From: Nocardioides daeguensis
GTDB taxonomy: Bacteria; Actinomycetota; Actinomycetes; Propionibacteriales; Nocardioidaceae
Direction of reading: 5' to 3'
Assembly (NCBI RefSeq): GCF_019192965.1
Contig: NZ_JAHTKU010000021.1
Location: 165,209-229,208, forward strand
DNA: 64,000 nucleotides
In this document: positions 33,824-41,080 of the stretch, one piece after another
Position numbering within the stretch: the first letter of the stretch is position 1
Layout of the letters: the number at the start of each line of letters is the position of its first letter
Translations under genes and position numbers: made by a program
Notes under the pieces: model-generated
What the model was told of the DNA's origin: nothing
What the model saw: only the letters and a program-made list of their open reading frames with translations
Database searches by the model: none

Positions 33824-33959
33824 GGGCGACTCCTCACGGGGGCGGGTGTCCCCATGGTGCCGCGTCGGGGCGGGCCGTTCAGCCACATCGACCGGGACCT
33901 ATGGCCCGCGTCGACCGAAGCCACCTCGTCCAGAGCGCCCGGCCGGGGAGAATGGCGGC

Positions 33960-34865
33960 GTGGAACTCCCGAGCACCGGTGGGCCCGCGGCGAACGCCTC
34001 CCGTCGGGCTCCCGCCGACCAGCGCGAGCGGCGGCGACGTCCCTACCCGCTGCCCTCCGACGACGCGGACCAGCGGGGGGACGCGACCGCCCTGGCGGCC
34101 ACCCGTGCCCTGCTGCGCGCGCTGACCCGCGAGGAGGCGGCCCTGGTCCTGCGGACGGCGGTCGACGACCTCGGGGGTCTCGTCGTCCCCGCCCGGCTCG
34201 CGAGCGACGACGCCCTTCCGCTCGACGTGTCGCTCGGCGTCGGCGAGCCGGCCGTCGTGGAGGCCGCGGCCGGCAGCCGGGCGCGTGACCTCCTCACCCG
34301 GCACCTCACCGAGCTCGTCAACGACGCCCACACCGTCGCCAACCGCAACGACCTGAGCCAGCAGCAGGAGCGGATGGCGAGCATCGACGCGCTCACCGGA
34401 GCGGCCACCCGTCGGGAGATCGGGCTGCGCCTGGGCCGCGCGGAGCCCGGTGACGTGGTCTGCGTGCTGGACCTCGACGGCTTCAAGCAGCTCAACGACA
34501 CCCGGGGGCATGCGGCCGGCGACGACGCCCTGCGCGACCTCGGGCGCCTGCTGCGCTCCTCGATCCGGCCCGGGGACTTCGTCGGCAGGTACGGCGGCGA
34601 CGAGTTCGTCCTGGTGCTGACGTCGACCGACCCGGCGTCGGCCCGGGAGCGGTTGGCCGCCCTCGCGCAACGCTGGCAGGCGCTGGGCGAGCACGGCACC
34701 ACCGCCTCGATCGGCGTGGCCGCCGTCGACGACCGGGGCGGCGCGCTCGCCACGCGGGCCGCGGACGCCGCGCTCTACCGGGCCAAGCGGGGCGGCCGCG
34801 CCCGGGTCGAGGTCGCCCTCGCCGAGGACTACCCCGCGAGCCCGGCGCACGGCGGTGAGACCTGA
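33960..34865 (+). CDS. Diguanylate cyclase (GGDEF)
   Basis: 301 residues. The N-terminal 130 residues are soluble, without a recognised sensor fold (possibly a degenerate GAF-like domain); the C-terminal GGDEF domain spans about 138-295. GGDEF is intact at 212-216 (RYGGDEFVLVL) and the product-inhibition I-site RxxD lies at 203-206, exactly five residues earlier, so it should make cyclic di-GMP and be feedback controlled. GTG 33960 is the start (GGGGAG upstream). The stop overlaps the ATG of the B12-binding gene (TGATG), which implies that the two proteins work together. Confidence 0.9.
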   Translation: MELPSTGGPAANASRRAPADQRERRRRPYPLPSDDADQRGDATALAATRALLRALTREEAALVLRTAVDDLGGLVVPARLASDDALPLDVSLGVGEPAVVEAAAGSRARDLLTRHLTELVNDAHTVANRNDLSQQQERMASIDALTGAATRREIGLRLGRAEPGDVVCVLDLDGFKQLNDTRGHAAGDDALRDLGRLLRSSIRPGDFVGRYGGDEFVLVLTSTDPASARERLAALAQRWQALGEHGTTASIGVAAVDDRGGALATRAADAALYRAKRGGRARVEVALAEDYPASPAHGGET

Positions 34866-35908
34866 TGGCGGACACCTACGCCCGCTACTTCCAGGCGGTC
34901 TCGACTCCCGACCCCGCGGCGGCGGTCGAGGTCGTCGACGAGGCCCTCACCGGCGGCGTACCGCCGGCCGCGCTGATCACGGACGTGCTCGCCCGGGCCC
35001 AGCGGGTCGCCGGGGAGAAGTGGATGCAGGGCGAGTGGACGATCGCCGACGAGCACGCCGTGACCGCGGTGACCAAGCAGGCGCTGACCGTGGTGGCCCC
35101 GCCGCGTCCCCGGACCCGCGGTGGCCCCCACGTCGTGGTCGCCTGCGCCGAGGGCGAGTGGCACTCGCTGCCGGCCCGGATGGCCGGGGAGCTGCTGCGG
35201 GACGACGACCTGGACGTGGCCATCCTGGGCGCGAGCATCCCGGTCGAGCAGCTGCGCGAGCACCTCCGCAGCAGCCTGCCCGACGTGCTGGCACTGTCGG
35301 CGACGATGCCGACCAGTCTGATCGGAGCCGCGCGCAGCATCGCGGCGGCCCGCCACGAGGACGTTCCGGTCGTCGTCGGCGGGAATGCGTGGGGCAGCGG
35401 GCAACGTCGCGCGCGAGCCCTGGGTGCCCACCTGCGCCTCGACGACATCCGCGAGGTCCGTGGCCGGCTCGACGAGATCCGCGCGATGCAGCCGCCGCCC
35501 CTGCCGGACCTCCCGGACGAGGTGTCCTGGCTCGACGACGTCCCGCGCGAGGTGCTGAACGCCGCGTTCGAGCGTCAGTGCGCCCAGGACGCCGCTCTGG
35601 GCGGGATGGACGACCAGCAGCGCTCGGAGCACGAGCGCGACCTGCGCTCGATCGCCCGGCACGCGGCTGCCGCCGTCGCCTGCGCGGACCCCTCCGTCGT
35701 GTCCGACCTGCTGGACTGGCTGCTCTCGATGCGGTCGGCCCGGGGGCTGCCGACGGAGGCCGTGCTGGACGGCGCGCGCCACCTGGCGGACGCGATCGAC
35801 AGCCAGGCTCCGCTCGCCGCCGCCATCCTGCGCGGAGGGGCGCCGCGGGAGCGGAGCCACGAGTCGACGGATCGCGACCCAGGCCCCGGCCTCACTCCTG
35901 CTGGATGA
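34865..35908 (+). CDS. Cobalamin-binding sensor protein (CarH-like B12 module without MerR domain)
   Basis: 347 residues. N-terminal cap helices carry W53 and E63-H64 (KWMQGEWTIADEHAV), the residues that cover the upper face of adenosylcobalamin in CarH-type photoreceptors. A Rossmann B12-binding domain follows (about 88-210) with EGEWHSLP, His100 being the candidate lower axial ligand, and VVVGGNAWG near 176. The last 130 residues are helical and unrecognised. No DNA-binding domain, unlike CarH. It is translationally coupled to a diguanylate cyclase, so light or B12 control of cyclic di-GMP synthesis is plausible (inference). A methyltransferase corrinoid protein is the main alternative, but no methyltransferase is near. 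Confidence 0.85.
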   Translation: MADTYARYFQAVSTPDPAAAVEVVDEALTGGVPPAALITDVLARAQRVAGEKWMQGEWTIADEHAVTAVTKQALTVVAPPRPRTRGGPHVVVACAEGEWHSLPARMAGELLRDDDLDVAILGASIPVEQLREHLRSSLPDVLALSATMPTSLIGAARSIAAARHEDVPVVVGGNAWGSGQRRARALGAHLRLDDIREVRGRLDEIRAMQPPPLPDLPDEVSWLDDVPREVLNAAFERQCAQDAALGGMDDQQRSEHERDLRSIARHAAAAVACADPSVVSDLLDWLLSMRSARGLPTEAVLDGARHLADAIDSQAPLAAAILRGGAPRERSHESTDRDPGPGLTPAG

Positions 35909-36512
35909 GGCGCGTCGCGTCCGACCCCAGCGCGACCAGTCGCTCGACGAGCGCCGCGCGCTCGAGGTGGAGGTCGCCGCGCAACCACCTCGCCACCACG
36001 TCCGTCGTACCGGCGATCACGACGTGCGCCAGCACCCGCGCCGGCTCGCGCCCCTCCTGGCCGACGCCCAGCAGGTCGAGGAACTGCGCGACGAAGCCGT
36101 CGATGGCGCGCTCGCGCGCCGTGCGCAGCCCCGCGTGCCCCGGCGACTCGAGGTACATCCGCGCCACGCGGGGGTCGTCGAAGACCCCCAGCACGGCCTC
36201 GACGGCGGCCCGCTGCAGCGGCTCGACCGCGGCGACCTCGGCCGTGCTCGCGGCCGCGATGTCGGCGGCGACCGGCTCCAGGGCGTCGCTCAGTGCCTGG
36301 CCGAGCAGGTCGTCGAGCGACCCGAAGCTCTCGTAGAAGTAGCGCTTCGCCACGCCCGCGCGCTCGCAGACGCCGCCGACGGTGAGCGCGGCGACCCCGC
36401 CCTCGCCCACCAGGTCCAGCGCAGCCTCGACCAGCCGGCGGCGCCGGCCGGCGCTGCGCTCGGCGGCGCTGGCGCCGGCGTAGGAGCGTCCCGGCGGCGT
36501 GGACGTCGTCAT
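35892..36512 (-). CDS. TetR family regulator
   Basis: 206 residues from ATG 36512 (an ATG at 36521 would add three). TetR helix-turn-helix VGGVCERAGVAKRYFYESFGS lies at about 40-65; the ligand domain is helical (AQFLDLLGVG, RVLAHVVIAGTTDVVARWLRGD). Its 3' end overlaps the convergent B12 gene by 17 bp. It is divergent from the MpaB-type gene, a common arrangement for this oxygenase family, which is the likely target. Confidence 0.88.
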   Translation of the reverse strand: MTTSTPPGRSYAGASAAERSAGRRRRLVEAALDLVGEGGVAALTVGGVCERAGVAKRYFYESFGSLDDLLGQALSDALEPVAADIAAASTAEVAAVEPLQRAAVEAVLGVFDDPRVARMYLESPGHAGLRTARERAIDGFVAQFLDLLGVGQEGREPARVLAHVVIAGTTDVVARWLRGDLHLERAALVERLVALGSDATRLIQQE

Positions 36513-36594
36513 GGGACCCATCTTGACAGCCCTGCGACGCCCCCTATGCTCGACATCCGAAACTGCTACGCCACAGTTCCCGATTGGAGTTGCG

Positions 36595-36642
36595 ATGGGT
36601 CCCGCCCCGACGTACGACGACGCCCGGGTCGCCCGGTGGTGA
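36595..36642 (+). other. 15-codon leader frame in front of MpaB-type gene
   Basis: ATG 36595 has GGAG 5 bp upstream and encodes MGPAPTYDDARVARW before TGA 36640-36642, which overlaps the GTG at 36639 as GTGA. Either a coupled leader peptide, or the true N-terminus of the downstream protein cut off by a one-base frameshift (an extra G in GGTGGTGACG would join both frames). Confidence 0.4.
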
Positions 36643-37526
36643 CGCCCGGCATCGCGGTGTCGCGCCGGATCGCGCGCCTCGACCCCGCCGAGGACGCCGA
36701 CGAGATCGCCCGGCTCTCCCTCGTGGTCCTGCACGGCAACGCGGCGCTGACCTCCGCGCTGTTCACCGTGGCCTTCATGAAGCAGGTGGCGGTGCCGACC
36801 ATGGCCCGCATCCTGCACCGCCGCGGCACCGGCGACATCATGCGGGAGACGGCGCTGCGCAACGACGACACCATCGTGTTCTTCGGCCAGCTCCTCGACC
36901 ACGGTCCGGACTCGGCGGTCGGCTCGGCGTGGATCGAACGGCTCAACGCGATCCACGCCCACTTCCCCCTGCGCAACAGCGACTCCCTCTACACGCTGGC
37001 GACCCTCGCCCTCGACCCCCACGCCATCACGGCGTCACTGGGTCGCTCCCCCTTCACCCCCACCGAGCTCGAGGCGCAGTGGCTGTTCTGGCGCCGGGTC
37101 GCGCAACGCCAGCAGATCACCGACATCCCGGCCGGCCGGGCGGAGCTGGCGGCCTGGTCCGCGGCCTACGAACGTGCCGAGTACGCGCCGAGCCCCGAGG
37201 GTCGCGCGGTGACGGGTGCGCTCGTCGACGCCTTCGCCGTCCAGGCCCTGCCCCGGGTGCTGCGTCCTCTCGCGGGCGAGATCATCGCGACGGTCAGCCC
37301 GCCGGTCCTGCGCGAGGTCCACGGGCTCCCCGAGCCGCGCCGCCGGGTCCGGCTCGCGGTGCGCGCCGCGGTGGGTGCCTACGTCGCCGCGACGCCGCTA
37401 CGCCCGGTCCGGCTCGACCGGTCCTTCGTCGAGGAGTTCGGCGTACGACGCCACGGCCACCGCCGCATCGACGAGGTCGGCTACCAGCGGCCCGCCCGTC
37501 GGCACACCGACGTCGGCTCCTCCTAG
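36636..37526 (+). CDS. MpaB-type oxygenase (DUF2236), possibly N-terminally frameshifted
   Basis: About 296 residues from GTG 36636/36639. The sequence belongs to the DUF2236/MpaB-like heme oxygenase family of actinobacteria (LHGNAALTSALFTVAFMKQVAVP..., quoted in part; GDIMRETALRNDDT; RNSDSLYTLATLALDP; EAQWLFWRRVAQ). The strong start at ATG 36595 lies in another frame that ends after 15 codons, so the gene may need a shift to be read from its best start. The stop codon shares CTAG with the convergent Crp gene. Function of members includes oxidative cleavage or lipid oxidation; substrate unknown. Confidence 0.8.
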   Translation: MVTPGIAVSRRIARLDPAEDADEIARLSLVVLHGNAALTSALFTVAFMKQVAVPTMARILHRRGTGDIMRETALRNDDTIVFFGQLLDHGPDSAVGSAWIERLNAIHAHFPLRNSDSLYTLATLALDPHAITASLGRSPFTPTELEAQWLFWRRVAQRQQITDIPAGRAELAAWSAAYERAEYAPSPEGRAVTGALVDAFAVQALPRVLRPLAGEIIATVSPPVLREVHGLPEPRRRVRLAVRAAVGAYVAATPLRPVRLDRSFVEEFGVRRHGHRRIDEVGYQRPARRHTDVGSS

Positions 37527-38329
37527 GAACCGGCCAGCCGCGAGAGCTGCTCGAGCTCGTAGACGGTGATCCGACCCCGGCCGAGCGCCACCAGGCCGGC
37601 CTCGGCGAACTCGCCGAGCACCTTCGTGGTCGTCTCCCGCGACGTCGCCGCCAGGGCGGCGAGCTGTTCGTGGGTGAGCCGGACCTGGACCCCGCGCCCC
37701 AGGGCCCGTCCGGATCCGGCGGTGGCGAGGGTGACCAGCGCGCCCGCGACTCGTTCGGGGACGGACTTGAAGACCGCGTCGGAGAACTTCTGCTCCAGCT
37801 CGCCGATCCGGCGGCCCAACGTCTCCGAGATCCGGACGGCGATGCGCGGGTCGCCGAGCAGCAGACGGCGTACGTCGGCCTTGGTCATCACGCACACGGT
37901 GACCTCGTCGAGAGCCTCGGCGAAGCTGTCGTGCATCTGCTGGCCGACGATCACCATCTCGCCGAAGATCGTTCCCGGCTCCACGATCGCGGTCGTGAGC
38001 GCGCGACCGTCGGCGGAGACCCGGAAGATCCGGATGCGCCCCTGCTTGAGGATGAACAGCGTCTCCAACGGCTGGTGCGGGGTGTAGACGAGCTCGCCTG
38101 CGCCGTAGGTCCGCCTCGGCGCGGCCTGCGCCATGGCGTCCATCTCGGACTCCTCGAGGTCGCAGAAGATGTCGACCTCGGCCATGCACCACAGGTCCTG
38201 CGAGCCGTTGCGTGCCACGCGCTCGATGTCCACGTCGTCCTCTCTGCGGCCCGGTGACCACGGTCGGTCCCCGCCGGCCAGCTCGTCGGGTCGGGCGACG
38301 ATCCGGCAGTGGGGGGTGTCGGCGTCCAT
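37523..38329 (-). CDS. Crp/Fnr family transcriptional regulator
   Basis: 268 residues: a 50-residue polar leader, cyclic-nucleotide-binding fold (about 52-165; GELVYTPHQPLETLFILKQGRIRIF), long dimer helix and a C-terminal Crp helix-turn-helix (LTHEQLAALAATSRETTTKVLGEF). The phosphate-binding signature of cAMP binders is altered (EPGTIFGEMVIVGQQMH), so it may sense another ligand. No FNR cysteine set is present in the normal places; Cys48 and Cys56 are the only ones near the N-terminus. ATG at codon 49 (MAEVDIFCDLEE) would give a normal-length Crp and is a possible true start. Four bases overlap the MpaB-type gene at the stop. Confidence 0.9.
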   Translation of the reverse strand: MDADTPHCRIVARPDELAGGDRPWSPGRREDDVDIERVARNGSQDLWCMAEVDIFCDLEESEMDAMAQAAPRRTYGAGELVYTPHQPLETLFILKQGRIRIFRVSADGRALTTAIVEPGTIFGEMVIVGQQMHDSFAEALDEVTVCVMTKADVRRLLLGDPRIAVRISETLGRRIGELEQKFSDAVFKSVPERVAGALVTLATAGSGRALGRGVQVRLTHEQLAALAATSRETTTKVLGEFAEAGLVALGRGRITVYELEQLSRLAGS

Positions 38330-38361
38330 GGTCTCAGCCTCATGCTTCGCGCGGGTGGGTC

Positions 38362-38392
38362 CGGGTCGGGTGGAGGGGATCCACCCGACCCG
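38362..38392 (-). terminator. Hairpin terminator after small membrane protein gene
   Basis: CGGGTCGGGTGGA and TCCACCCGACCCG form a perfect 13-bp stem with a 5-nt loop, 14 bp after the stop codon of the membrane protein gene (minus strand) and upstream of crp. Confidence 0.8.
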
Positions 38393-38406
38393 CGACGACC
38401 GGTGGG

Positions 38407-38973
38407 TCAGTGGGCGGCGGCGTGCTCGGGAACGCTGGCCACGGCGCGCCGACCGAGGACGGTGACGACGCCGAGGACGAGACCGAAGACGAGGTGCTCG
38501 ACGATGAAGGTTCCCCAGCCCGCCAGCTGCGCCATGTCCTTGATCGCATCGCCGCTGCCGAAGATCGCGGCCGCGAGCGGCAGCGCGAGGTAGGCGCTCA
38601 CCGCGAAGACCACGAGGCCGTAGCCGAGACCGATCCCGGCGAGCGGGGCGAGGCCGAGCCGCAGCCGGGCGACGGCGAGTCCGAAGACCGCGCCGAACAT
38701 GGCCCCGGTCATCATGTGGATCATAGCGCCGAGCAGGGCCGGGCCCGCCAGGAAGGTGAAGGAGTCGCCCTCGAGGCCGGCGGCCATCATCGAGGTCATC
38801 ATGTCGGTGTCGTCGCCCACCAGCGAGGCGATGTGGTAGAGCGGGGTGAAGAAGCCGGTGTCCTTGGCGTAGGCCGCGATCATCGCGTACATCGCCATTC
38901 CCAGGGAGGCGATCACGCCGGCCCGGGCGCCCACGAGGGCGGCTCGGCGCAGACTGGTGGGGGTCGTGGTCAT
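38407..38973 (-). CDS. Integral membrane protein, unknown function
   Basis: 188 residues with about five hydrophobic helices (ARAGVIASLGMAMYAMIAAYA; FLAGPALLGAMIHMMTGAMFGAVFGLAV in two parts; LAGIGLGYGLVVFAVSAYLALPLAAAIFG in parts; GWGTFIVEHLVFGLVLGVVTVL). It contains many Met residues (TDMMTSMMAAG, MIHMMTGAM). GAGGAG lies 7 bp before ATG 38973. Family not recognised. Between crp and a divergent redoxin gene. Confidence 0.8.
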   Translation of the reverse strand: MTTTPTSLRRAALVGARAGVIASLGMAMYAMIAAYAKDTGFFTPLYHIASLVGDDTDMMTSMMAAGLEGDSFTFLAGPALLGAMIHMMTGAMFGAVFGLAVARLRLGLAPLAGIGLGYGLVVFAVSAYLALPLAAAIFGSGDAIKDMAQLAGWGTFIVEHLVFGLVLGVVTVLGRRAVASVPEHAAAH

Positions 38974-39246
38974 GGTGGCACTCCTCGTCGAATCGCCGGC
39001 CGGTTCGGCCAGCAGCGTGGTGCCGATCATTCGGCGGGCCGGAGGGTCGCGTCGGTGAGCGGGCTTACACAGCACGAGCACGGCGGAGCGGTCACCACCT
39101 CGGGGCCGTCCCCGGCGGCGAGGAGGACGTCGAACTGGGGTGTCGCACTCCTTGCGTGTGCGCGCTTACAGAAGCAGCCGGTGGATGCAGGCATCGTCGT
39201 CGGCGCCGCCGTCGGCGAGGCGGCGCCCGTACCCCTGAGGAGATCC

Positions 39247-39813
39247 ATGTCCACCGCACCCGCGACCGCGAGCGTCCCGCTCGACCTCGTGCTCACCACC
39301 CCCGAGGCGACGAGCGTCGCGTTGGGCGACCTGCTGACCCACCGGCTGACCGTCGTCCAGCTGGTCCGCTACTTCGGGTGCCTGCCTTGCCAGGAGTGGC
39401 TGCTCGAGCTCGACGCGAGCGCGCCGGGGCTGGCCGACGACGGCGTCGGCGCGATCGCGGTCGGCGGCTCGGCCGACTACCAGGCGATCTGGCTTCGCGA
39501 CGAGAGAGGCGCCGCCCTCCCGCTGCTGCTCGATCCCGAGCACCGACTGCGGGACCACGTCGGGGCGACGGCTCCGCTGGGATGGCGGATGGCCGACCCC
39601 CGGGGCGCCGCCGCCTACGCCCGCTCGCTCGCGAAGGGGCTGCGACCCCAGCGGGTCACCCGAGACTCCGTGCGCAGTCCCGGCGTCGTCGTCCTGGACC
39701 GGGCGGGGCGGGTCCGCTGGCAGCACATCGGCACCCGGATCGGCGACTACCCGCCGCTCGACGAGGTGCGCGCCGCTGTGGCCGCGCTGCTGCCGGACAC
39801 CGATGCCCACTGA
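39247..39813 (+). CDS. AhpC/TSA-like redoxin (peroxiredoxin-like) protein
   Basis: 188 residues with a thioredoxin fold. The active site is CxxC (FGCLPCQEW, Cys45 and Cys48) at the position where peroxiredoxins have PxxxTxxC, typical of the AhpC/TSA-like (peroxiredoxin-like family 2) group. C-terminal SPGVVVLDRAGRVRWQHIG is the conserved beta strand pair. It should act as thiol peroxidase or disulfide reductase in the cytoplasm. GAGGAGA lies just upstream of ATG 39247. The region 38974-39246 between it and the divergent membrane protein gene shows no gene. Confidence 0.85.
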   Translation: MSTAPATASVPLDLVLTTPEATSVALGDLLTHRLTVVQLVRYFGCLPCQEWLLELDASAPGLADDGVGAIAVGGSADYQAIWLRDERGAALPLLLDPEHRLRDHVGATAPLGWRMADPRGAAAYARSLAKGLRPQRVTRDSVRSPGVVVLDRAGRVRWQHIGTRIGDYPPLDEVRAAVAALLPDTDAH

Positions 39814-39828
39814 CGGGCACCCGCCGGC

Positions 39829-40155
39829 TCATTGCGGCGTACGACTCCGCAGCGTCTCCTCGCCCGGCGCCCGACGGACCTCGACCCCGCGCCAGAAGGC
39901 CACGCGGCCCTTGATCCTGCGGGCCAGCGGTGACGGCTTCGGGTAGAACCAGGCGGCGTCGCGGCTCGTGACGCCGTCGACCTGGACGGTGTAGTACGAG
40001 GCGCGACCCTTCCAGGGACACAGCGAGTGCGTGCTGCTGGCGACGAGGTACGACGAGTCGAGCGACTCCGCGGGGAAGTAGTGGTTGCCCTCGACGACGA
40101 CCGTGTCGTCGCTCTCGGCGATCACCACGTTGTTGAAGACGGCTTGCATCCTCAT
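39829..40155 (-). CDS. DUF427 domain protein
   Basis: 108 residues with the typical DUF427 order: VVIAESDDTVVVEGNHYFP, the CPWKG signature with neighbouring YYTV, and DAAWFYPKPSPLARRIKGRVAFW. The family has a beta-tent fold and occurs in actinobacteria and plants; the role is unknown. AAGGAG lies 6 bp before ATG 40155. Convergent with the redoxin gene (15 bp between stops). The following 176 bp (40156-40331) show no gene. Confidence 0.9.
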   Translation of the reverse strand: MRMQAVFNNVVIAESDDTVVVEGNHYFPAESLDSSYLVASSTHSLCPWKGRASYYTVQVDGVTSRDAAWFYPKPSPLARRIKGRVAFWRGVEVRRAPGEETLRSRTPQ

Positions 40156-40331
40156 CGCTGCTCCTTGCTCGTCATCTCGGCTCAGGTCCCGCCGTGGGCC
40201 TGCGCTGGAGTCTCTCCCGGGACTCTCGGCAGCTTCTGTGAGCGCCCTCACCGAAGCACCACCGACTCGGCGCTCGCTGGCGGCGATCCCGCTCGGGACC
40301 GGGGCCCCCGGCCCACGCCCGGCCAGTCTCT

Positions 40332-40988
40332 TCACGCCAGGTGGTCAGGGCTCAGGTCGTCGGCGCCGATGACGGCTCCGGTCGTGGCGGCATAGGAGCG
40401 GTCGATGGCGGTCAGGACCTGGTCCAGCGCCTCGCCGCGCTCGACCTCGCCGGCATTGCGCAGCGGGCCTTCGAGGCTGAGGACGGAGAACCCGTGGACG
40501 GCCGACCAGCAGGTGATCTCGGCGCCGGGCCGAGCGGAGGCCGCGAGGAAGCCGGCCACCACCAGGTCGTCGAGCACACGGCTCAGCACACCGTAGGGGT
40601 CGTGCTCGGGAACCGGACTCGGGTTCGTCACCGCGGTGGACAAGAACGCCAGGCGGAAGAGGTGCGGCTCGCCGATCGCGAAGGCGACATAGCCGCGGCC
40701 GAGCTCGGCCAGCCGACGCCGGGCCCGCAGCACGGGATCGTCGACCCGTACCGTCGCGAGCCGCTCCTCGAGTGCCTGGACGAGGCGACCCATCGTCAGC
40801 TCGGCCACCACGGCGACGAGCTCATCACGGTCGGCGAAGTGACGGTAGGCCGCATTGTGCGAGACACCGACGCGACGACAGAGGTCCCGCAGCGACCAGT
40901 TCTCGGGGCCCTGCGCACGCACGGCGTCGATGGCCGCGTCGACGATGGCCTGACGCAGGTGTCCGTGGTGGTAGGCGGTGGCGCTCAC
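40332..40988 (-). CDS. TetR family repressor of MFS exporter
   Basis: 218 residues from GTG 40988. The DNA-binding domain is RDLCRRVGVSHNAAYRHFADRDELVAVV with a preceding YHHGHLRQAIVDAAID helix; the C-terminal TetR_C domain follows (FRLAFLSTAVTNPSPVP). It is divergent from an EmrB/QacA-type exporter and the gap has a perfect TTGACACTGTCAA palindrome plus a second half, so it is almost certainly the local repressor, released by the exported drug or metabolite. Confidence 0.9.
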   Translation of the reverse strand: MSATAYHHGHLRQAIVDAAIDAVRAQGPENWSLRDLCRRVGVSHNAAYRHFADRDELVAVVAELTMGRLVQALEERLATVRVDDPVLRARRRLAELGRGYVAFAIGEPHLFRLAFLSTAVTNPSPVPEHDPYGVLSRVLDDLVVAGFLAASARPGAEITCWSAVHGFSVLSLEGPLRNAGEVERGEALDQVLTAIDRSYAATTGAVIGADDLSPDHLA

Positions 40989-41019
40989 GACGCCACGGTA
41001 GCGCCCTCCTCCATTGATC

Positions 41020-41067
41020 TTGACACTGTCAACATCGCGGTCCATCCTCATGTTGACACTGCCTACA
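41020..41067. promoter_or_regulatory. TetR operators between TetR and MFS genes
   Basis: TTGACACTGTCAA (41020-41032, perfect 6-1-6 palindrome) and a second, degenerate site TGTTGACACTGCCTACA (41051-41067). The distance of 31 bp (about three helix turns) between the two TTGACACTG elements puts them on one DNA face. Confidence 0.65.
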
Positions 41068-41080
41068 AGGGAGCGCCTCC

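Noticed and set aside
41020..41032. TTGACACTGTCAA as a further member of the TGACA-N7-TGTCA family
   Set aside because: Spacer is 1 base instead of 7; it fits the local TetR protein instead.
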